Notes: generated from the letters alone by a model not told the origin. Positions 1 through 8,228 are shown, counted from the stretch's first letter. The stretch is 64,000 nt of DNA from Gracilimonas sp046602855 (GCF_046602855.1 NZ_JBKINJ010000001.1:1364001-1428000), one strand, 5' to 3'. Numbers and translations: made by a program.

Positions 1-1
1 T

Positions 2-718
2 CCGGCACCCGGACTGAGAAATTCAATTATCAGTAAATCTATGCCGCTTATTCGTAGTATCATTGGAAAAATAAGCAGGCCCGATCAACCTTTAACACAG
101 TTGGAGGACCTGGAAAGTGCTGGTATCTACGGTTTGCTTCAAGCTATGGATTCTTATGATTGCGAACGTAACATTCAATTCAACACTTTTGCCTATTACC
201 GGGTGAGAGGGAATATTGTTGATTATCTGCGCAGTATAGATCAACTTCCGCGAAAACAACGTAAAAGTTATGGTGAGGTTCAGAGGGTTATTGATCAAAA
301 AAGTCAAATACTTGGCCGTGAGCCTTCTGATGAGGAGATCGCTGAAGAACTGAATATGGACATTCAAGATTATCATAAGCTACTATCCAATGTCCAGCAG
401 CGAAGTGCCTTGTCACTTGATAGCCCCGCTTATGATGATAATTCCAATTCACACTACGATTTTCATGAAAATCCTGACAGCGAAACCCCTGATCAGAACC
501 TTGAAAAAAAGGAACGAACCAAAGCTTTACAAGAAAAGATAGGTACATTAAAGGAAAGAGAGCGATTGATACTTATGCTATATTACTATGAAGATATGAC
601 CATGAGTGAGATTGCCTTGTTAATGGAACTTACAGAAGCGCGAATTTCTCAAATCATTGGAAAAATTCTCATCAAATTAAATGCAGAGCTTAGTGAAGAA
701 AATATAATGTATACTTAG
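2..718 (+). CDS. fliA: RNA polymerase sigma-28 factor FliA (5' partial)
   Basis: Flagellar sigma factor that directs RNA polymerase to late flagellar and chemotaxis promoters. The reading frame is open to the left edge, so the gene starts outside the window; the first ATG in view (41) lies inside conserved region 1.2/2 and is not the start. Visible parts are region 2 (FNTFAYYRVRGNIVDYLR and the following LPRKQR), region 3 (LGREPSDEEIAEELN) and region 4 with the helix-turn-helix (LKERERLILMLYYYED, then MTMSEIALLMELTEARISQI). This order and the short region 2 to 4 spacing are typical of FliA/WhiG sigma factors. Its presumed target promoters recur through the window (see the TTAAG-N14-WCCGATAA sites). 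The flanking genes on the left, often flhA, flhF and flhG in other bacteria, are not visible. Confidence 0.95.
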   Translation, partial: PAPGLRNSIISKSMPLIRSIIGKISRPDQPLTQLEDLESAGIYGLLQAMDSYDCERNIQFNTFAYYRVRGNIVDYLRSIDQLPRKQRKSYGEVQRVIDQKSQILGREPSDEEIAEELNMDIQDYHKLLSNVQQRSALSLDSPAYDDNSNSHYDFHENPDSETPDQNLEKKERTKALQEKIGTLKERERLILMLYYYEDMTMSEIALLMELTEARISQIIGKILIKLNAELSEENIMYT

Positions 719-868
719 AGTAAAGCTGTATTAAATTTCATAAAAGCAGTTTCTGTTATCAGACAAGATAATTTTCAGTTCCGCATTAAATAGTCACTTT
801 TCCCTAACTGGGTTAACTGTCTTATTATAGGTTTTCTTTTCTTAGCCGATCATTAAGTAAATATGTAT

Positions 869-895
869 TTAACATTTGGTTACTGTTACCGATAA
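869..895 (+). promoter_or_regulatory. Sigma-28-like promoter upstream of the small gene at 915
   Basis: TTAAC (869-873), 14 bases, then ACCGATAA (888-895). It differs by one base in the -35 part from the five TTAAG-N14-WCCGATAA sites elsewhere in the window. The predicted start of transcription near 902 leaves a short leader before the ATG at 915. Known FliA promoters of enterics are TAAA-N15-GCCGATAA, the same spacing. Assignment to FliA is an inference. Confidence 0.6.
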
Positions 896-914
896 TAGGT
901 TGTAGCAGTAAAGA

Positions 915-1184
915 ATGATATTTCTAATGACACTCATACCCAAAATATCACGATTAAAAAAAATTCCGCATCTCCTCAAACGAAAAAAAGATGCTGAAGA
1001 ACGTTCAAAAAAGAAAAAGAACGATTCTGAAGACAAGCATCCACCTTTTGAGATCGATGACAAGATTTCGTTAAATCCTGAAGCCATTACCGATCTTAAA
1101 ATACACCAACCTCCGACTCCTAACCGACAGGCAAAATCTTCCAATGAACCTGAAATTGGTAATAATATTGACCTTACAGTTTAA
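915..1184 (+). CDS. Small charged protein of unknown function, putative FliA-dependent gene
   Basis: An 89-residue protein, not recognised. The first half is very basic and lysine-rich (RLKKIPHLLKRKKDAEERSKKKKN), the second half is polar and proline-containing, and it ends in GNNIDLTV. There is no signal peptide or clear membrane segment. An alternative start is the ATG at 927 (MTLIPK). It lies directly downstream of fliA on the same strand and has a sigma-28-like promoter at 869-895, which supports a real, motility-linked gene. Its C-terminal tail resembles that of the small protein between flgC and fliE (GTNIDTRI). It could be a FlgM-like anti-sigma factor by position and size, but I see no FlgM motif, so that is only a possibility. 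Confidence 0.55.
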   Translation: MIFLMTLIPKISRLKKIPHLLKRKKDAEERSKKKKNDSEDKHPPFEIDDKISLNPEAITDLKIHQPPTPNRQAKSSNEPEIGNNIDLTV

Positions 1185-1487
1185 ATTTATTCCCATCAAT
1201 GGGTAAGTTCTCACCTTTTGTTCGTAAATCTGCTAAATAAATGTGCAAGATTTAAACAGAAGTTGTCCTATAACGAAACGATACAAATCGTGAGATTTGG
1301 ATCATGTTTAACCAATCCCACATTGACCTGCATAACCAATGCACATCATATTGCATTAAAATTTTACTATTAATCACTTCATGAATACTTCTGTAAGTAA
1401 AGTGATAGATAATAATGGCAGTAGCTGACATTATTTGATAACATATACTTTATAAGTTATTTATTGATAATGTGAGGTCAAGAATAA
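1185..1487. other. Intergenic stretch between convergent small gene and fliR
   Basis: About 300 AT-rich bases between the ends of two convergent transcription units. I see no reading frame, no tRNA and no strong terminator hairpin, only a 5-bp CCCAT/ATGGG repeat near 1190 that is too tight to fold well. Confidence 0.5.
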
Positions 1488-2276
1488 TCAATTAATTCCT
1501 GGTGCTATTATACCTATGATTTCAGCCAGAAAATCGTATAATTGAAGGAACATCATCTCAAAAGCTGTCGGCAAATAAGGTACCGATAGTAATAGAAGAC
1601 TTAATCCTACCCCTACTTTTATTGGGAATGCAATGAACATCATGTTAGCCTGTGGCATTATACGGGCAAAGATAGCTATCGAAACATCTAGTAGAAAAAT
1701 CACAATAATAAATGGAGTGGTAATCTGTACCCCAATCACAAACAAATAGGTTGCGATTTCAAGCATATAGGGACCGGCTAGATGAATTTCAGCCTCATTA
1801 ATTGGAATAAGATCAAAACTCTTAACTAGTGCACTGATATATACTTTATCCCCATCTATGGAAAGAAATACCAGAACAGCTACAAGAGTGAAAAGGTTAC
1901 TAATGATAGCACTTTGCTTCTGGGTCATCGTATCAACCATATTTGCGAAGCTGAGTGCCGAATTCAAACTGATAAGCATTCCTGCCATTTCCAATCCTGC
2001 AAAAACCAGCTGCCCTATCAATCCCAAAGCAATTCCAACCAAAGCCTCTAAAATAATGGCTGATACAATGAATATAACTCCGGATTCTGCCGATAAGAAC
2101 ACACTATCCGAAGGTATAACCGAGAACAACATCACAGAAGTAACAATGGAAAAATAGATCTTAATCTGAGCCGGAAATGCGGATGTACTAAAGAAGGGAG
2201 CTGTCATGACCAAAGCACTAACTCTGACAAATACTAAAAAGGCCGATAATATCAAATCAATTGACAAAGATTCCAT
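1488..2276 (-). CDS. fliR: Flagellar type III export protein FliR
   Basis: Inner-membrane component of the flagellar export gate, which with FliP and FliQ forms the core channel for rod, hook and filament subunits. The 262 residues match the family length and consist of hydrophobic segments throughout. Recognisable family patches are the N-terminal FLVFVRVSALVMTAPFFST, the central LIGQLVFAGLEMAGMLIS and the C-terminal ARIMPQANMMFIAFPIKVG. Last gene of the minus-strand block motA to fliR, 39 bases after fliQ. flhB, which often follows, is not here; after fliR comes non-coding sequence and the convergent small gene. Confidence 0.95.
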   Translation of the reverse strand: MESLSIDLILSAFLVFVRVSALVMTAPFFSTSAFPAQIKIYFSIVTSVMLFSVIPSDSVFLSAESGVIFIVSAIILEALVGIALGLIGQLVFAGLEMAGMLISLNSALSFANMVDTMTQKQSAIISNLFTLVAVLVFLSIDGDKVYISALVKSFDLIPINEAEIHLAGPYMLEIATYLFVIGVQITTPFIIVIFLLDVSIAIFARIMPQANMMFIAFPIKVGVGLSLLLLSVPYLPTAFEMMFLQLYDFLAEIIGIIAPGIN

Positions 2277-2315
2277 AACAGTATTTTTCAGAGCTTAACA
2301 TTAGCTCATGAGTTC

Positions 2316-2585
2316 TCATTGAGCTATTTGTGGAATGAAATCGAAAATCCGCTGCATAAAATCAACACTGAACTGGAGCATAAAACCAAACATAAAGAAC
2401 AGTACGATTACCACAACAGCCATTTTGGGGACGTAGCTCAAAGTCATTTCCTGAATAGAGGTCGCCGCCTGAAAAATAGCTACAGTCAGACCAACAACCA
2501 ATGCTCCGATCATTGCGGGTGCACATAAAACTGCGACAGCGACTAACATCTCTTGTAACCAATACAATGCTGACTCTATATTCAT
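2316..2585 (-). CDS. fliQ: Flagellar type III export protein FliQ
   Basis: Small export-gate protein of 89 residues, the usual FliQ length. Two membrane hairpin helices are visible, with the family signature LVVGLTVAIFQAATSIQEMT between them followed by LSYVPKM and a second hydrophobic stretch. It sits in the canonical order fliP-fliQ-fliR, 9 bases after fliP, and is expected to be co-translated with them and inserted into the basal-body membrane ring. Confidence 0.95.
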   Translation of the reverse strand: MNIESALYWLQEMLVAVAVLCAPAMIGALVVGLTVAIFQAATSIQEMTLSYVPKMAVVVIVLFFMFGFMLQFSVDFMQRIFDFIPQIAQ

Positions 2586-2594
2586 AAAAAATAT

Positions 2595-3425
2595 TTATTT
2601 AAAACTTTCTACCAACGACTGCACCAATAAATACCAGCCGTCTGTTAAAACAAAAACTAAAATTTTAAAAGGCAATGAGACCATCACAGGAGGCAAAAAC
2701 ATAATACCCATCGAGAGTAAAATGGAAGCCACAACAAGGTCAATTACCATGAAGGGCAAATAGATCATAAAGCCGATCTGAAATGCAATCCGAAGCTCGC
2801 TGAGAACGTAGGATGGCACGGCAACATATAGTGGTAGACCTTCAATACTATCTACTGTACTAACTCCGGCCATGTCCATAAAATAAAGAAGGTCTTTTTC
2901 CCGCGTCTGATTCACCATAAATTCTTTCAAAGGAACTGCAGCTGTAGCTAATGCCTCAACTTGCGTCATTTCCTCATTTATATAAGGTTGAATGGCCTCT
3001 TCGTTCATTTGATCGAAGGTGGGTTTCATGATAAAAATCGTGAGAAAGAGTGCCAATCCTATCAAAACCTGGTTAGGTGGCGATTGCTGTGTACCCAATC
3101 CCATTCTCAGAAAAAAGAAAACTACGATTATGCGCGTAAAGCTGGTCATCATCGTAACAAATGCGGCCCCAAACGACAGTATGGTGATCAGAATCAATGC
3201 CTGTATAGCCAAACTGAAATCTTCGTCACTGGTATCATCATTTCCGATAGACAGTCCTATTTGCGGAATAGCTTGCTGAAGCATTATTGTCGAATTGATT
3301 CCTGCCTGAAAAGCGAATCTTGACTTCAACGGTGATGCTTCCGTCGCTGAGCCCGCTGTTGTTACGATAATCATGGTCACCACGATCAATAGGCGAAACA
3401 TATATTTCCTTATTGTTGAGATCAT
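2595..3425 (-). CDS. fliP: Flagellar type III export protein FliP
   Basis: Core export-gate protein, pentameric in known systems. The 276 residues begin with a cleavable-type signal sequence (basic N-terminus, hydrophobic stretch, AGSATEAS) as FliP proteins have. The family hallmark follows: FGAAFVTMMTSFTRIIVVF, then LRMGLGTQQSPPNQVLIGLA. The C-terminal half contains the periplasmic part and closing helices (GIMFLPPVMVSLPFKILVF). It abuts fliO with no gap, so the two are translationally linked. Confidence 0.96.
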   Translation of the reverse strand: MISTIRKYMFRLLIVVTMIIVTTAGSATEASPLKSRFAFQAGINSTIMLQQAIPQIGLSIGNDDTSDEDFSLAIQALILITILSFGAAFVTMMTSFTRIIVVFFFLRMGLGTQQSPPNQVLIGLALFLTIFIMKPTFDQMNEEAIQPYINEEMTQVEALATAAVPLKEFMVNQTREKDLLYFMDMAGVSTVDSIEGLPLYVAVPSYVLSELRIAFQIGFMIYLPFMVIDLVVASILLSMGIMFLPPVMVSLPFKILVFVLTDGWYLLVQSLVESFK

Positions 3426-4016
3426 TTAGTTGTTGGCGAGCTTCAGAAAAGTTTTGAAATTTTCCTTTCCTGTTTTACTTTTAGTGGTTTTGCATTCATC
3501 TGCTTCATGGGCTGTATTTTCAGTCTCACCTTCCTTCCACTCCTCTTTTGAATAACGATGCAAAAGATTTACTCCTGTTTCTGCTACCCCTACAATCCAC
3601 ACTTCCTCATTTATTTCGATAAACTTTAATTGTGCATTTTGTGAAAGTGAATGAGAGTCAATGTCCCTGCTTTTAATTTCTTTTTGAGTAACTGCACCTT
3701 TCTTTTTAGACCAATACCACACAGCCACTAAAACACTAACCATAAAGAGAAAAGTGATAAAAGCATTTTGAAACATGTCTGGCTCTTCTCTTTTAGATTC
3801 CTGAACCTTACTAACTGAAGTCTTTTTAAGAGATTCTTGTAACCCTAAAGTACGTTCCTGAACTTCAGGATCACTGCTTTGGGCGACAGTTCCGGTGTCC
3901 ATCTTTGACACCAGAAACAGCCATATGACCAGCAATGCCAGTGAAATACCCAGTACGATCTTCAGTATACTTTGCGGCTTTTTACCCGATTGTGAAAATG
4001 CTTTTTGAAAATCCAT
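3426..4016 (-). CDS. fliO: Flagellar biosynthesis protein FliO-like
   Basis: FliO helps assemble the FliP ring. The 196-residue product has two hydrophobic segments, at about residues 19-40 and 108-125 (AFITFLFMVSVLVAVWYWSKK), followed by a cytoplasmic domain whose strand pattern (LKFIEINEEVWIVGVAETGVNLLHRY) is the typical FliO core. The last 40 residues are charged and low in complexity. Sequence conservation of FliO is weak, so the name rests on this pattern and on position between fliN and fliP. Its start overlaps the end of fliN by one base. Confidence 0.8.
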   Translation of the reverse strand: MDFQKAFSQSGKKPQSILKIVLGISLALLVIWLFLVSKMDTGTVAQSSDPEVQERTLGLQESLKKTSVSKVQESKREEPDMFQNAFITFLFMVSVLVAVWYWSKKKGAVTQKEIKSRDIDSHSLSQNAQLKFIEINEEVWIVGVAETGVNLLHRYSKEEWKEGETENTAHEADECKTTKSKTGKENFKTFLKLANN

Positions 4017-4990
4017 CAGGATAGGCTCGCTATACGCTGACGAGTAGTAATAAGGTTTGAAATACGAACACCAAAATGTTCATCAATTACAACCACTTCT
4101 CCATGAGCTATGCGTTGTCCGTTCACCAGGATATCGACCGGTTCTCCGGCTAATTTTTCGAGTTCAATAACGGAACCTTTGGCAAGCTGAAGTACTTTTC
4201 CCAGCGGAAGCTCAATCCTCCCAAGTTCAACTGAAACATCCATTTCCACATCTTTTAACAGGTCCATACTGTTACCATCCTCGTTTTCAAGAGGAGGAGT
4301 AGTTTCATCAAAATCTTCAAATTCAATGTACTTACCCGAAATTACTTCCTCTGGCTCTCCATTTCTTTCTTCCTGTGCCTGTTGGTCAAAAGCCGTTTCC
4401 TTTAGATTATTATCGTCAAGAATCTCTTCGGTTACTTGTTGCTTCTTTTCCGTTTCATCTACGGACTGCACAGGTTCTTCCTTCAAAATCGGCGCTTCCG
4501 GGTCACCAATTAAGATCGCTGCACGTACTTTATCGTCAGCTAGTCCTTCAACCTCCAAACTTCCGTGGTAATATGTGGTGTGTTTAAACAAATCTTCAAG
4601 GTCACTCAACTGATATACTTCCACTTCACCAAAACCGGTTTCAATATCTTCTTCAGCTAGTTTTTTCTTAAGCGTCTCGGAAAGTTCATCCGAAAATTTC
4701 TTAAGCAGATCTTTGGTGACCTCATTGAATTTCTTTTCTTCAACACCAAGCATCACGCTTGAAAGCAAACCGAACCATTCATCATCGAGAATACCAAACA
4801 CATCCATTTCAAGACCTTCATCCCTGGCATAAAGAATGATATCGTTTTCTTGTAATGTTTCAGGAGCAGATTCAGCTTCAAGTTCATTAAATGAAGTGAT
4901 ATTGATCTTGGTTTCTTCGAGGAAAATGGAAGTCAAAAATTCCTGAATTCCCGGTAAATAATTTTGTAGTTGTTCTTGATAATTGTTCAT
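4016..4990 (-). CDS. fliN: Flagellar motor switch protein FliN (long, FliY-like)
   Basis: Component of the C-ring at the base of the motor. The C-terminal 80 residues are a clear FliN/SpoA domain: VSVELGRIELPLGKVLQLAK, then GEPVDILVNGQRIAHGEVV and FGVRISNL. At 324 residues it is much longer than a bare FliN (about 100-140). The N-terminal 180 residues form a separate domain, perhaps related to the CheC-like part of FliY, joined by an acidic, glutamate-rich linker (about residues 165-245). I do not see the CheC phosphatase signature E-x3-N clearly, so phosphatase activity is not claimed. No EIDALL CheY-binding peptide is present either. Confidence 0.9.
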   Translation of the reverse strand: MNNYQEQLQNYLPGIQEFLTSIFLEETKINITSFNELEAESAPETLQENDIILYARDEGLEMDVFGILDDEWFGLLSSVMLGVEEKKFNEVTKDLLKKFSDELSETLKKKLAEEDIETGFGEVEVYQLSDLEDLFKHTTYYHGSLEVEGLADDKVRAAILIGDPEAPILKEEPVQSVDETEKKQQVTEEILDDNNLKETAFDQQAQEERNGEPEEVISGKYIEFEDFDETTPPLENEDGNSMDLLKDVEMDVSVELGRIELPLGKVLQLAKGSVIELEKLAGEPVDILVNGQRIAHGEVVVIDEHFGVRISNLITTRQRIASLS

Positions 4991-4992
4991 AG

Positions 4993-5928
4993 CTATACCA
5001 GTTCTGTTTCATTTATTTCTTCAAGCAATTCGAATACTTTGACAGCTCTTCTTCCCTGTATGATGCCGGGATAAGCCTTAAGCTTGGTTGTTCCATTAAT
5101 GCGGACTGCCAATGGCTTATCAGATTTTTGTTTTAAGGGAATAGTGTCTCCCTCTTTTAGATTTATAATTTCATTTAGAGTGAGCCGGGCAGTACCCAAA
5201 AGCGGTTGAATACGAACTTTTGCATGGTGCAACGTGCGTTTATAGCCCTCCATCTCATCACCTGTAAGCTCTTCCTGTTTAGATTTCATCCCTTTCTTAA
5301 GGATAGTATCACTCATAGCTTTTTTAAGTAGGCTATATGAATATGAAACTCCCACTTCAAGTTCTTCTTCCCCTAGATCAACCTTAAATTTTACAATGAT
5401 GGTGGGATCAACTGAAGCAAGATGAAGGTTTTCCGGCTTACTCTCATAAGTAGTAGAGTCAATCGAAAAGTCCATATATGGTTCCCACGCTGATATAATT
5501 TCCTTATTAATATTCCTTATAATCCGGTTAACGATTTTTTCTTCAATAACGGTAAGCGTTCGGCGCTCTTGAATGGCACGTCCCTGCCCGCCACTTTGGC
5601 GTTCAATAAGATGGATGCAAAATTCCGGGGGCAGAACGATAATGATCTCCCCTCCGAGTTCGTCAACGGAAAGCAGGTAGATGGTACTTGGGCTTTCAAT
5701 ATTTTGTACAAAATCCGGAGAGGAAAGCTGCATTATCTTACTGAGGCTAATATCTACCTTATACCGAAGCGAAGAACTGAATATTCGGCTCAGGTTTCTG
5801 GAAAACACATCATGTATGGTTCGCAAGGTTCTCATAATCTCCTTACTGAACAACTTGGGCTGTCTGAAATCGTACGATTCTACATACTTAACTTTTCCTT
5901 GTGCACGCTTTTGTGCTTTCAATTCCAT
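4993..5928 (-). CDS. fliM: Flagellar motor switch protein FliM, lacking the N-terminal CheY-binding peptide
   Basis: C-ring protein linking FliG to FliN. The middle CheC-like domain (LRTIHDVFSRNLSRIFSSSL, SVDELGGEIIIVLPPEF, then RTLTVIEEKIVNRI) and a C-terminal SpoA domain (LTLNEIINLKEGDTIPL, VRINGTTKLKAYPGIIQGR) are both clear. At 311 residues it is slightly short. The N-terminal LSQxEIDALL peptide that binds phospho-CheY in E. coli and B. subtilis is absent: the protein starts MELKAQKRAQGKVKYVESYDF. No start codon lies in frame between ATG 5928 and the upstream TAA, so this is not a mis-called start. It follows fliL by 27 bases. Confidence 0.95.
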   Translation of the reverse strand: MELKAQKRAQGKVKYVESYDFRQPKLFSKEIMRTLRTIHDVFSRNLSRIFSSSLRYKVDISLSKIMQLSSPDFVQNIESPSTIYLLSVDELGGEIIIVLPPEFCIHLIERQSGGQGRAIQERRTLTVIEEKIVNRIIRNINKEIISAWEPYMDFSIDSTTYESKPENLHLASVDPTIIVKFKVDLGEEELEVGVSYSYSLLKKAMSDTILKKGMKSKQEELTGDEMEGYKRTLHHAKVRIQPLLGTARLTLNEIINLKEGDTIPLKQKSDKPLAVRINGTTKLKAYPGIIQGRRAVKVFELLEEINETELV

Positions 5929-5955
5929 AAAAAGGTATCCATTGTTCGTTTACTA

Positions 5956-6432
5956 TCATTGCATTACATACTTAGTGAAATACAAATTGCGTACCGAACG
6001 AACCTCGATCACAGAATTAATTACATCGATAAGTTCATATCTTAAGGAATCACGGTCTTCTACTTTTACCAGCTCCGGTATGGTTCGCTTAGAAAGAGTT
6101 TCAATGACTTCCTGTTTTAACTTCATTTTATTGTTATCCAACTTAGAAATATGCTCTTTATCGTCCAATTCAACACTTATTTCCACAAGAAGATATCTTT
6201 TACCGTTTGTGTTTGCCGGATTAACAACCAATTCGCCAACCTCGTAGGTACCAAAATCTTTTGGACTTTTTGAATTCATGGTTTCATAAACTCCCGGATA
6301 ATATTTATCCACAATGGCGTAAGCAAGGTACCCTTGTGCCAAAAAAAACAAAAGGACAAGGAAATATTTTCCTATTGAGAGAAATTTTGACGCTCTGTCT
6401 TTTTTCTTAGTCTTTGATTTTTTTGTTGCCAT
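5956..6432 (-). CDS. fliL: Flagellar basal body-associated protein FliL
   Basis: Single-pass inner-membrane protein that surrounds and stabilises the stator. The 158 residues show a lysine-rich cytoplasmic N-terminus (about residues 1-20), one membrane helix (about 22-44, FLVLLFFLAQGYLAYAIVDK) and a periplasmic FliL domain with ELDDKEHISKLDNNKMKLK and a C-terminal region ending in VRNLYFTKYVMQ. A good Shine-Dalgarno sequence (AGGAGAAC) precedes the ATG. Located between motB and fliM, as in spirochetes and many proteobacteria. Confidence 0.9.
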   Translation of the reverse strand: MATKKSKTKKKDRASKFLSIGKYFLVLLFFLAQGYLAYAIVDKYYPGVYETMNSKSPKDFGTYEVGELVVNPANTNGKRYLLVEISVELDDKEHISKLDNNKMKLKQEVIETLSKRTIPELVKVEDRDSLRYELIDVINSVIEVRSVRNLYFTKYVMQ

Positions 6433-6463
6433 AATAGTTCTCCTGCTTGAATAATTTGTTGTT

Positions 6464-7186
6464 TCAGAACCAAAGCTCTGTATTACGTGAATTCATAAGA
6501 AGCTCATCACGTAGATAAATTTCTACTCTACGGTTTTTCCTTCGACCTGATTCTGTGTTATTGTCTGCAATCGGATTGTACTCACCTAAACTGCTTGCTT
6601 TAAAATTTCCAGGTTTTATTTCTGATTTCTCCTGCAAATACTGCACTACCGAAACGGATCTTGCAGCGCCTAGGTGCCAGTTGGTTTCATGGATCGAATT
6701 TTCACGAATAGGCACATCATCAGTATGGCCTTGTACTTCAATTTCGATAACCTTTGCATCAATCCTATCGGCTACCTCGAGAAGAACAGTCTTTGCATTT
6801 GGAAGTAGTTCTGAAGAACCACTTTCAAAGGTCAGTGAGTCGCTTAATGTGATCTTGACCCCGCTTGAACTGACCTCAATATCAACCTCTGATGAAAACT
6901 CAAACTCTTCCAATAAATCTGCAAAAGCCTGCCAATATTCAACTCGCTTTTCCAACAGATCTTCAACATTCAGGGAATCTGCCGGTATTTCAAAATCTTG
7001 GGATTTCAAATTTTGTGCATCAAAAAAACCGGAACTCTTTTGAAAATAGGATATAAAATCTTTGAACACACCGTCATTAATACTTGGTGTAAGAGTATAA
7101 AGCAGAACAAAAAAAACTAATAACAGCGTCATTAGATCGCCGTAAGTCATCAGCCAGTTGCCAGAACTTCCTTTAGATTTTCCCAT
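6464..7186 (-). CDS. motB: Flagellar stator protein MotB (OmpA-like)
   Basis: Peptidoglycan-anchored stator subunit. The 240 residues have a very short cytoplasmic N-terminus, one membrane helix with the ion-binding aspartate (MTYGDLMTLLLVFFVLLYTL, Asp17), a plug/linker region, and an OmpA-like domain containing IEVQGHTDDVPI and GRRKNRRVEIYL. The helix resembles PomB/MotS-type sodium stators more than E. coli MotB, so sodium drive is possible; this is inference. The start overlaps the 3' end of motA by 37 bases, an unusually long overlap that still keeps the whole conserved N-terminus. Confidence 0.95.
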   Translation of the reverse strand: MGKSKGSSGNWLMTYGDLMTLLLVFFVLLYTLTPSINDGVFKDFISYFQKSSGFFDAQNLKSQDFEIPADSLNVEDLLEKRVEYWQAFADLLEEFEFSSEVDIEVSSSGVKITLSDSLTFESGSSELLPNAKTVLLEVADRIDAKVIEIEVQGHTDDVPIRENSIHETNWHLGAARSVSVVQYLQEKSEIKPGNFKASSLGEYNPIADNNTESGRRKNRRVEIYLRDELLMNSRNTELWF

Positions 7187-8028
7187 TCTTTATCCTGTTG
7201 TTCGATCCAAAGTTTGTAGAATTTTTCATCTCTTTTCTTGAGAATACTCAACTCTTCATGATGCTTTAAATATTCGGCCCGACTTTTCGGGTCTACGTAT
7301 ATAAGCATCTTCTTTTCCATTATTCTGGGATTTACACCCTCTACTATTGATATAATTCCAATCCTAAATAATTCTTTTCTGTTTCGGTCTAATTCACTCA
7401 GATATTCAAGTTTACCCGCCAGGGGGCCAAAAAACATATTAGCTAAAATAGACCCATATAAAGTTGTAATAAGTGCTACAGACAAACCTGCCCCCAAAGA
7501 CTCCGGATCAGAAATATTTTGAAGCATCAAAACCATTCCCACCACGGTTCCTATCATCCCAAACGCCGGTGCATAGTTTGCCATTGAATTTAAAAGCATG
7601 ATGGAGAGCTCCACTTGTTTTTCCCTGCTCTGAATTTCATCTTTCAGAATACTTTCTAAAGTTTCTTCTTTGAAGCCATCCACGGCAAGTTGCAATCCAT
7701 TTTTCAAGTATTCATCTTTTAAATGCTTCAGATCTCCATCCAGCACTAATATTCCATTCCTTCGAACGCGGCGTGCAAACATGGAGAGCAACTCCATGTC
7801 TGTACGAAGATCAATTGAACTTAGCTTCATTAGACTCAGGGTGGTATCAAAACTGATCTTGATCTTTGCAAAACTATAGTTAATAGCCGTTGCTGCGATT
7901 ACCCCTCCCACTACAATCAAAACAGATGAAAAACTCATAAAGGTAGACAAACTACCCTGAGTAACAATTGCTCCGATTATCAATGCGAAACCTAAAATAA
8001 ATCCTATGCTACTTGAACGATCTAACAT
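7150..8028 (-). CDS. motA: Flagellar stator protein MotA
   Basis: Ion-conducting stator subunit that pushes on FliG. The 292 residues contain four membrane helices in two pairs: near residues 8-26 and 33-52, and in the second half APAFGMIGTVVGMVLMLQN and LSVALITTLYGSILANMFF. The large cytoplasmic loop and a charged C-terminal tail are present. The start is well placed because the first helix begins within eight residues and no later start would keep it. A sigma-28-like promoter at 8036-8062 lies immediately upstream, so the transcript would be nearly leaderless. First gene of the block that runs to fliR. Confidence 0.95.
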   Translation of the reverse strand: MLDRSSSIGFILGFALIIGAIVTQGSLSTFMSFSSVLIVVGGVIAATAINYSFAKIKISFDTTLSLMKLSSIDLRTDMELLSMFARRVRRNGILVLDGDLKHLKDEYLKNGLQLAVDGFKEETLESILKDEIQSREKQVELSIMLLNSMANYAPAFGMIGTVVGMVLMLQNISDPESLGAGLSVALITTLYGSILANMFFGPLAGKLEYLSELDRNRKELFRIGIISIVEGVNPRIMEKKMLIYVDPKSRAEYLKHHEELSILKKRDEKFYKLWIEQQDKEWENLKEVLATG

Positions 8029-8035
8029 AGAATGA

Positions 8036-8062
8036 TTATCGGTATATACAATGATATCTTAA
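8036..8062 (-). promoter_or_regulatory. Sigma-28-like promoter of motA
   Basis: Read on the minus strand: TTAAG (8062-8058), 14 bases, ACCGATAA (8043-8036). It matches the recurring motility signature of this window exactly. The -10 box ends only seven bases before the motA ATG at 8028, so transcription would begin at or just upstream of the start codon. Confidence 0.65.
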
Positions 8063-8135
8063 ATAATTAAGCTATGAATTTTCAAAAAAATAATAAGGTC
8101 TTAAGGTGGGTCGTACAGTAATTATATTTAGATAA

Positions 8136-8176
8136 AAACCCCACAAGCAGAGTTATAAGTCTACATTGTGGGGTTT
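8136..8176 (-). terminator. Rho-independent terminator after flgE
   Basis: Perfect 11-bp inverted repeat AAACCCCACAA / TTGTGGGGTTT with a 19-base loop, followed on the minus strand by five T residues. It lies 50 bases beyond the flgE stop and separates the flgB-flgE operon from motA. Confidence 0.85.
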
Positions 8177-8228
8177 ATGTTGTCCTTTTGTCAGCTTACG
8201 AAATTTTCATAAGCTTTAATTCAGAAAA

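Noticed and set aside
869..1144. Minus-strand reading frame opposite the small gene at 915
   Set aside because: It is low in complexity (phenylalanine and serine runs) and is the shadow of the + strand gene, which has a promoter.
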